A stretch of 64,000 nucleotides of DNA from an uncultured bacterium (GTDB lineage: Bacteria; Bacillota; Clostridia; Lachnospirales; Lachnospiraceae). Each line of letters opens with the position of its first letter. The first letter of the stretch is position 1. Below the pieces are notes generated by a model, which was not told the origin of the DNA, searched no databases, and saw only the letters and a program-made list of their open reading frames with translations. The stretch lies in contig CAJMPJ010000010.1 in the NCBI GenBank assembly GCA_905215155.1, positions 23,524 to 87,523 of the forward strand. The letters are read 5' to 3'. This document shows, one piece after another, positions 58,935 to 64,000 of the stretch. A program made the position numbers and the translations under genes.

Positions 58935-59454
58935 TAAGATACGTGTATTGTTATCAGAGGAAGAAGTGGCAGCAAAGATTAAAGAAGTTGCAGAGCAGAT
59001 CAGCAAGGATTATGAAGGAAAGAAGCTTCATCTGATCTGTATATTAAAGGGAGGCGTTTTCTTTACCTGTGAACTTTCAAAACGAATCACTCTGCCGCTC
59101 ACCATGGATTTCATGTCCGTATCCAGCTACGGGTCAGGGACCGTATCAAGCGGTATCGTAAAGATCGTTAAGGATCTTGATGACCCCATTGAAGGAAAGG
59201 ATGTCCTGATCGTTGAAGATATTATTGATTCCGGCAATACCTTATCCTATTTGATTGAGGTATTAAAACAAAGGAATCCAAACAGCATTGAGCTGTGTAC
59301 GCTTCTTGACAAACCGGAGCGCCGGGTGAAGAAGCAGGTACAGGTCAAATATACCTGTTTTACGGTACCGGATCAGTTTATCATTGGATATGGTCTTGAT
59401 TACGATCAGATATACAGGAATTTGCCATATATTGGAGTTATAGAACAGCAATAA
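58927..59454 (+). CDS. hpt: Hypoxanthine phosphoribosyltransferase
   Basis: A 175-residue purine salvage enzyme with the PRPP motif VLIVEDIIDSGNTL, the metal-binding LVCILKGGVFFTCEL-like segment (HLICILKGGVFFTCELS), and the DFMSVSSYGSGT loop. It makes IMP/GMP. It starts inside the tilS end (overlap of 8 bp) and is followed by ftsH, the conserved tilS-hpt-ftsH order. Confidence 0.96.
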   Translation: MDDKIRVLLSEEEVAAKIKEVAEQISKDYEGKKLHLICILKGGVFFTCELSKRITLPLTMDFMSVSSYGSGTVSSGIVKIVKDLDDPIEGKDVLIVEDIIDSGNTLSYLIEVLKQRNPNSIELCTLLDKPERRVKKQVQVKYTCFTVPDQFIIGYGLDYDQIYRNLPYIGVIEQQ

Positions 59455-59466
59455 GGAGGCAGCATA

Positions 59467-61284
59467 TTGAAACAACAGCAACCATTTAAAGGCTTGGGAT
59501 TTCTGCTCCTTCTGGTTATCATGCTTTTATTTGCCAGCAGGCTTCCCCAAAAGAGTGCAATCATCACCAATCAGGAGTTGATGCAGGCAATAGACAATGG
59601 GACCATAGCCTCGGCTACGATCAGGCAGAACGATCCGCCCCCAACAGGTAAGATCGAGATGTCTATGACCGACGGGACGTCAAAACAGGCCAATGTATCC
59701 GATGTAATTGAAATACAGGACCGTCTGGACCGCAGCGGCATCACTTATACGGTGGACGCAGTCCAGAAGGAGAATCTGTTCTTTACCATCACATTGCCGC
59801 TGATACTTACGGCCGTGGCCATGGTATTTTTATTTATGGTCATGAATGCCAGGGCAGGAGCCGGAAGTGCCAATTCCAAGATGATGAATTTTGGCAGAAG
59901 CCGGGCACTTCTTGCAAAGGATGCCAACAAAGTGAATTTCAGCAAGGTGGCAGGTCTGGAAGAAGAGAAGGAAGAGCTTGAAGAAGTAGTGGATTTCTTA
60001 AAGAATCCCCAGAAGTATACCAGCGTAGGTGCCAGAATTCCAAAGGGAATCCTTCTGGTAGGACCTCCCGGAACCGGCAAGACCCTTCTTGGCAAGGCAG
60101 TGGCCGGAGAGGCCGGAGTTCCGTTTTTCTCTATTTCCGGTTCAGACTTTGTGGAAATGTTTGTCGGTGTAGGTGCTTCCAGAGTCCGGGATTTATTTGA
60201 AGAAGGAAAGAAACACGCGCCCTGTATCATCTTTATTGATGAGATCGACGCCGTAGCCAGACGGAGAGGAACCGGTATGGGCGGAGGACACGACGAAAGA
60301 GAGCAGACCTTAAACCAGCTCCTGGTGGAGATGGATGGGTTTGGCATCAACGAAGGAATCATCGTTATGGCAGCCACCAACCGTGTGGATATTTTAGACC
60401 CGGCCATCCTTCGTCCCGGCCGTTTTGACCGGAAGGTAGGGGTAGGCAGACCTGACGTAAAGGGAAGAGAAGATATCCTGAAGGTACATTCCAAGGAAAA
60501 GCCTTTGGGAGAAGACGTGGATTTAAAAAGGATCGCTCAGACCACAGCCGGATTTACGGGTGCAGATCTTGAGAATCTATTGAATGAAGCAGCCATTTAT
60601 GCGGCCAGACAAAACAAGAAATTCATCAGTCAGGCCGATATTGAAAAATCGTTTGTAAAGGTCGGCATCGGAGCCGAGAAAAAGAGCAAAATCATAACGG
60701 AAAAAGAAAAGAAGATCACGGCTTATCACGAAGCAGGCCATGCGATTCTTTTCCATCTTCTTCCGGATCAGGGACCGGTTCATACCATTTCCATTATACC
60801 AACAGGAATGAGTGCTGCCGGATATACCATGCCATTGCCGGAGAATGATCATATGTTTAACACCAGAGGAAAGATGCTGCAGGATATTATGGTGGATTTA
60901 GGCGGCAGGATCGCAGAGGAGATTATCTTCGGGGATATTACCACCGGGGCCTCCCAGGATATTAAGCAGGCCACAGCCCTGGCCCGCGCCATGGTGACCC
61001 AGTACGGCATGTCCGAACAGGTGGGCATGATCAATTATGATAATGACGGTGATGAGGTCTTCATTGGACGGGATCTGGCTCATACAAAGAATTACGGCGG
61101 CCAGGTTGCCAACACCATTGACAATGAAGTAAAACGAATCATTGATGAGTGCTATGAGAAGGCAAAAGAGATCATCTTGAAACATGAAGATGTACTTCAT
61201 GCCTGCTGCAAGCTGCTTATGGAAAAAGAAAAAATCGGCCAGCAGGAATTTGAAAGTCTGTTCTCTGCTTCAGCAGAAGCATAA
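59467..61284 (+). CDS. ftsH: ATP-dependent zinc metalloprotease FtsH
   Basis: A 605-residue membrane AAA+ protease. Two N-terminal membrane segments flank a short outer domain; Walker A is [14 protein letters not shown], Walker B is [10 protein letters not shown], the second region of homology is [20 protein letters not shown] (in part), and the zinc site is [12 protein letters not shown]. It degrades membrane and regulatory proteins. The start is TTG 59467, 9 bp after AAGGAGG. It ends the tilS-hpt-ftsH group and is followed by a terminator. Confidence 0.97.
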   Translation: MKQQQPFKGLGFLLLLVIMLLFASRLPQKSAIITNQELMQAIDNGTIASATIRQNDPPPTGKIEMSMTDGTSKQANVSDVIEIQDRLDRSGITYTVDAVQKENLFFTITLPLILTAVAMVFLFMVMNARAGAGSANSKMMNFGRSRALLAKDANKVNFSKVAGLEEEKEELEEVVDFLKNPQKYTSVGARIPKGILLVGPPGTGKTLLGKAVAGEAGVPFFSISGSDFVEMFVGVGASRVRDLFEEGKKHAPCIIFIDEIDAVARRRGTGMGGGHDEREQTLNQLLVEMDGFGINEGIIVMAATNRVDILDPAILRPGRFDRKVGVGRPDVKGREDILKVHSKEKPLGEDVDLKRIAQTTAGFTGADLENLLNEAAIYAARQNKKFISQADIEKSFVKVGIGAEKKSKIITEKEKKITAYHEAGHAILFHLLPDQGPVHTISIIPTGMSAAGYTMPLPENDHMFNTRGKMLQDIMVDLGGRIAEEIIFGDITTGASQDIKQATALARAMVTQYGMSEQVGMINYDNDGDEVFIGRDLAHTKNYGGQVANTIDNEVKRIIDECYEKAKEIILKHEDVLHACCKLLMEKEKIGQQEFESLFSASAEA

Positions 61285-61310
61285 GAAGCTTTTGGCGGCT
61301 TAATCAAAAT

Positions 61311-61367
61311 AAAAGTGCAGGATCGGGTAAAGTGACTATGTTTTTGCCTTTGATTCTGCACTTTTTT
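61311..61367 (+). terminator. Terminator of ftsH
   Basis: AAAAGTGCAG / CTGCACTTTT arms with an ATC/GAT extension and a T-run. Confidence 0.8.
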
Positions 61368-61439
61368 GTAACGTATGGGTCGTATGCGGAAATATGCATA
61401 AAAAATCAGATTGAAAAAAATGATGTTTGTGCACACTTA

Positions 61440-61565
61440 TTTTACGGAGCATGGTATATTTATAAACGTAAACCCCCCCAATACATTATATAGTTTTTGC
61501 TACACCCCATAAGAAACGAAATACCTTCTCCGAAGAACGGTCAGCTACCCCGCTGACCGTTTTTT
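61440..61565 (+). ncRNA. Candidate small RNA between ftsH and the glycosidase gene
   Basis: An AT-rich stretch with TATA-type elements (61455-61466) is followed by about 70 nt including a CCCCCCC run, and ends in a perfect terminator (AACGGTCAGC / GCTGACCGTT, CCCC loop) that has no preceding gene of its own. This leaves a transcript of roughly 90-110 nt. I do not recognise a known RNA family. The promoter is poorly defined, so the call is tentative. Confidence 0.3.
61536..61565 (+). terminator. Orphan perfect intrinsic terminator
   Basis: A 10-bp perfect stem AACGGTCAGC / GCTGACCGTT with loop TACCCC and six T. It belongs to no annotated gene. Confidence 0.85.
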
Positions 61566-61591
61566 CTGTCCATTGATTGGAAAAAAGCAGG

Positions 61592-61620
61592 TTGTATCTT
61601 GAACGTCAATCGGATAAAAT
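61592..61620 (+). promoter_or_regulatory. Promoter of the GH13 glycosidase
   Basis: TTGTAT (61592-61597), 17-bp spacer, TAAAAT (61615-61620), 37 bp before the glycosidase start. Confidence 0.65.
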
Positions 61621-61656
61621 AGAACTAACAGCAGTGGTGAAAGGAAATGAGTTCCT

Positions 61657-63720
61657 ATGTGCATTCCGTCGGAAACGTTGAATACTGAAGCATTATTTAC
61701 CGATGAGACAGAGAATTTCCGTTTTCCGGCAGAGCCGGAAAACGGAGATGAAGTGAGCTTTCTTTTCCGTACTTTAAGGGATAATGCGGACCTGGTCTAT
61801 TTTATAGAAGAAGGAAGCGGCAGTGAGACAGCCATGGATAAAATCAGGTCAGATGAGCTTTTTGATTACTATGAACACAGACAGGTGGTTGGAGCAGAGA
61901 CCGTTTTTTATACCTTTCGGATAGATAAGGGAACAGAACGCTGGTATTATGACCGTCTGGGCCCTTGTAAGGAGACTTTACCGGCTCATCATTTTCGTGT
62001 GGTTCCGGGATTTTCTGTGCCAGACTGGGCAAAGGGAGCGGTCATGTATCAGATTTTTGTGGACCGGTTTCGCAATGGGGATCCGGGAAATGATGTGACG
62101 GACCGGGAATACATTTACATCGGAAAGCCAGTCACCCATGTGAAAGACTGGAAAGAATATCCCGAGCCGGTGGATGTGGGGCGGTTTTATGGCGGAGATT
62201 TGAAGGGAATATGGGAAAAGCTTGATTATTTAAAAACCCTTGGGGTCGATGTGCTTTATTTGAATCCCATTTTTGTATCACCCTCCAATCATAAATATGA
62301 CTGCCAGGACTATGACCATATAGACCCTCATTACGGAGTGATCGTGAAAGATGGAGGAGAGGCAGTTCCGCCCGGTGAAGCCGATAACCGGAGTGCTTCA
62401 AAATATATGATCCGTACGACAGAGAAAGAAAACCTGGAAGCCAGCGACTTGTTCTTTGCCCGGTTTGTGGAAGAGGTGCACAAACGGGGAATGAAAGTCA
62501 TTCTCGATGGGGTATTTAACCACTGCGGATCTTTTCATAAATGGCTTGATGGGGAACGAATCTATGAAATGTCGGGGAATTATGAGCCGGGAGCCTATGT
62601 TTCGCCAGACAGCCCCTATCATTCCTTTTTTAAATTTTCCGACGGACAGGGCTGGCCTTATAATAACACCTACGATGGCTGGTGGGGCCATTTGACCCTT
62701 CCCAAGCTAAACTATGAAGATTCCCCGGCCTTGTATGAAGACGTTCTTTGCATTGCAAGGAAATGGGTGTCTGCCCCTTATCATGCAGATGGCTGGCGGC
62801 TTGATGTGGCAGCGGACCTTGGATACAGCAGCGAGTATAACCATAGCTTTTGGAGGGAATTCAGAAAAGCGGTCAAGGAGGCGAATCCTAAGGCTCTGAT
62901 TCTGGCAGAACATTATGGAGACCCTTCTGCCTGGCTGAAGGGCGACCAGTGGGACACGGTCATGAATTACGATGCCTTTATGGAGCCGGTCAGCTGGTTC
63001 CTGACCGGAATGGAAAAGCACAGCGACGAAAGCAATCCCGCTCTGTTTGGAGACGGAGAGCAATTTTTCAAGTCTATGAAAGAACATATGAGCCGTATGA
63101 CCACCGGTTCTCTTTATGCAGCCATGAATGAATTATCCAATCATGACCACTCCCGTTTCCTCACAAGGACCAATAAAAAGGTGGGGCGGTCTTCGGCTCT
63201 GGGACCGGAGGCAGCTTCTGAGGGAGTACACTATGGAATCTTTCGGGAAGCCGTTATGATCCAGATGACCTGGCCGGGCGCGCCCACCATTTATTATGGA
63301 GATGAAGCCGGAGTGTGCGGTTTTACGGACCCTGACAGCCGCAGAACCTACCCCTGGGGCAGTGAGGACTTTGAACTTATAGAATTCCACCGGTATATGA
63401 CGGCGCTCCATCACCGGCTGCCGGCACTCCGGCTGGGGTCCTTCAAGCAGCTTCTGGCTGAAAAACATCTGATCTCCTATGGACGGTTCTGTGGAGAGAG
63501 CATCTGTGCAGTAGCAGTGAACCACTGTCAGGGAGAACGGGAAGTGGAAATCCCTGTATGGCAGCTTGGGGTAAAGGACGGGGACACCATAACAAGGCAT
63601 ATGTTTACGTATGAGAAGGGCTATAATGCAGGCGAAGTCACCTATGAAGCAAAGGATGGTGTTGTAAGGATATGGATGCCGGAAACCAGTTCTGTCCTGC
63701 TGTCTGTGGATAAAATTTAA
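61657..63720 (+). CDS. GH13 alpha-glycosidase (neopullulanase/maltogenic amylase type)
   Basis: A 687-residue alpha-glucan hydrolase. An N-terminal CBM34-like domain (residues 1-125) precedes the GH13 barrel with the conserved regions GVDVLYLNPIF, DGVFNHCG, GWRLDVAADLG (nucleophile Asp), ILAEHYGDPSAW (acid Glu) and NELSNHDHSR (second Asp-type region). No signal peptide, so it acts in the cytosol on imported maltodextrins. Start: ATG 61657 is used, with AAAGGA about 11 bp before; a TTG at 61678 (LNTEALFTDE) would match the usual family start better. A 13-codon ORF (61647-61688) overlaps the start region. Confidence 0.92.
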   Translation: MCIPSETLNTEALFTDETENFRFPAEPENGDEVSFLFRTLRDNADLVYFIEEGSGSETAMDKIRSDELFDYYEHRQVVGAETVFYTFRIDKGTERWYYDRLGPCKETLPAHHFRVVPGFSVPDWAKGAVMYQIFVDRFRNGDPGNDVTDREYIYIGKPVTHVKDWKEYPEPVDVGRFYGGDLKGIWEKLDYLKTLGVDVLYLNPIFVSPSNHKYDCQDYDHIDPHYGVIVKDGGEAVPPGEADNRSASKYMIRTTEKENLEASDLFFARFVEEVHKRGMKVILDGVFNHCGSFHKWLDGERIYEMSGNYEPGAYVSPDSPYHSFFKFSDGQGWPYNNTYDGWWGHLTLPKLNYEDSPALYEDVLCIARKWVSAPYHADGWRLDVAADLGYSSEYNHSFWREFRKAVKEANPKALILAEHYGDPSAWLKGDQWDTVMNYDAFMEPVSWFLTGMEKHSDESNPALFGDGEQFFKSMKEHMSRMTTGSLYAAMNELSNHDHSRFLTRTNKKVGRSSALGPEAASEGVHYGIFREAVMIQMTWPGAPTIYYGDEAGVCGFTDPDSRRTYPWGSEDFELIEFHRYMTALHHRLPALRLGSFKQLLAEKHLISYGRFCGESICAVAVNHCQGEREVEIPVWQLGVKDGDTITRHMFTYEKGYNAGEVTYEAKDGVVRIWMPETSSVLLSVDKI

Positions 63721-63737
63721 AAAAATTATAAAAACCC

Positions 63738-63766
63738 TTGATTTTTGCTTGTCTATATGATAAAAT
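63738..63766 (+). promoter_or_regulatory. Promoter of the tRNA genes
   Basis: TTGATT (63738-63743), 17-bp spacer, TAAAAT (63761-63766), 24 bp before tRNA-Tyr. Confidence 0.75.
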
Positions 63767-63789
63767 AACAGACGCTTGTTAAGAAGCAT

Positions 63790-63871
63790 GGGCGGATTCC
63801 CGAGTGGCCAAAGGGGGCAGACTGTAAATCTGTTATCGACGATTTCGAAGGTTCGAATCCTTCTCCGCCCA
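63790..63871 (+). tRNA. tRNA-Tyr (anticodon GTA)
   Basis: An 82-nt class II tRNA. The acceptor stem GGGCGGA pairs with TCCGCCC, the anticodon stem-loop is CAGACTGTAAATCTG with GTA, a long variable arm follows, and the T-loop is GGTTCGAATCC. The discriminator is A and CCA is not encoded. Confidence 0.95.
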
Positions 63872-63911
63872 CTCCATATAACGTCAGTTGACTGCGATTA
63901 TATATGAGAAT

Positions 63912-63997
63912 GCCGGCGTGGCGGAACTGGCAGACGCACAGGACTTAAAATCCTGCGGGACTTACCTCCCGTACCGGTTCGATTCCGGTCGCCGGCA
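63912..63997 (+). tRNA. tRNA-Leu (anticodon TAA)
   Basis: An 86-nt class II tRNA. The acceptor stem GCCGGCG pairs with CGCCGGC; the anticodon loop CTTAAAA gives TAA; the variable arm (GCGGGACTTACCTCCCGT) and T-arm CCGGTTCGATTCCGG are standard. CCA is not encoded. It probably shares a transcript with tRNA-Tyr 40 bp upstream. Confidence 0.95.
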
Positions 63998-64000
63998 TTT

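Larger units (their letters stand above)
61285..61656. other. 372-bp intergenic region with two terminators
   Basis: It holds the ftsH terminator (61311-61367), then an AT-rich segment with TATA-like elements, a second, perfect terminator hairpin (61536-61565) and a promoter for the glycosidase gene (61592-61620). The segment between the two terminators has no ORF with a ribosome site, so a short non-coding RNA is possible. Confidence 0.6.

Noticed and set aside
61647..61688. 13-codon leader peptide overlapping the glycosidase start
   Set aside because: The AAAGG is only 2-3 bp from its ATG, too close for good initiation. It has no terminator or regulatory hairpin linked to it.
1..64000. CRISPR arrays or insertion sequences
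   Set aside because: No series of regularly spaced repeats and no transposase-like frame was found anywhere in the window.

Overview
The window looks like the chromosome of a spore-forming, strictly anaerobic, fermentative Firmicute, most like the Lachnospiraceae (Lacrimispora / Clostridium cluster XIVa). I infer this from sporulation genes (spoVT, yabP, yabQ, a SpoIIE-like phosphatase), oxygen-sensitive glycyl-radical chemistry, rubrerythrins with a PerR-type repressor, strong AGGAGG ribosome sites, and the housekeeping order HU - S4 protein - yabP - yabQ - divIC - spoIIE - tilS - hpt - ftsH known from Clostridia and Bacilli. No species name can be proved from the sequence alone.

Region 1 (1-20.5 kb) is a catabolic island. 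It opens with a MoaF-like protein (cut by the window edge), a short-chain dehydrogenase and an AraC-type regulator. These are followed by acetate kinase, a polytopic membrane protein and a divergent heme-binding (PduO C-terminal-like) protein. Then comes a 14-gene co-oriented glycyl-radical-enzyme microcompartment (GRM) locus: a B12-independent diol dehydratase and its activase, five shell proteins (one BMC-T, three BMC-H of which one has a long charged tail, one BMC-P), a flavoprotein-like protein, two PduP-type aldehyde dehydrogenases, a dedicated SAM synthetase, PduL, an iron alcohol dehydrogenase, and a PocR-domain sensor with an AraC-type response regulator. The inferred route is 1,2-propanediol (or glycerol) to aldehyde to acyl-CoA to acyl-phosphate to acid plus ATP through the upstream kinase, with the alcohol dehydrogenase recycling NADH.

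Region 2 (20.5-32.3 kb) has two GH3 glycosidases plus a GtrA-like membrane protein. One GH3 is circularly permuted and membrane-anchored at both ends. It is followed by a minus-strand AgrC/LytTR-type two-component pair, a rubrerythrin / reverse rubrerythrin / PerR oxidative-stress set with shared palindromic operators, and a LysR regulator overlapping a PHP phosphoesterase.

Region 3 (32.3-48.9 kb) is mainly housekeeping: an S1-domain protein, a small (p)ppGpp synthetase, membrane GDPD, M18 aminopeptidase, FKBP/trigger-factor-like lipoprotein, xpt, a HAD phosphatase, two unrecognised minus-strand genes in an AT-rich pocket, an FAD dehydrogenase, pth, mfd and spoVT with a 47-residue acidic protein after it.

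Region 4 (48.9-52.7 kb) holds the most unusual structure. A lone tyrosine recombinase is flanked by perfect 24-bp inverted repeats. Inside the left repeat sits a consensus promoter (TTGACA, 17 bp, TATAAT) that now points outward into a bidirectional terminator. Inversion would aim it at a chemoreceptor gene 150 bp beyond the right repeat. This looks like a self-contained phase-variation switch for a methyl-accepting chemotaxis protein.

Region 5 (52.7-64 kb) has a secreted metallo-beta-lactamase-fold hydrolase, MazG, the HU-to-ftsH housekeeping/sporulation run, a GH13 alpha-glycosidase, and tRNA-Tyr and tRNA-Leu genes at the end.
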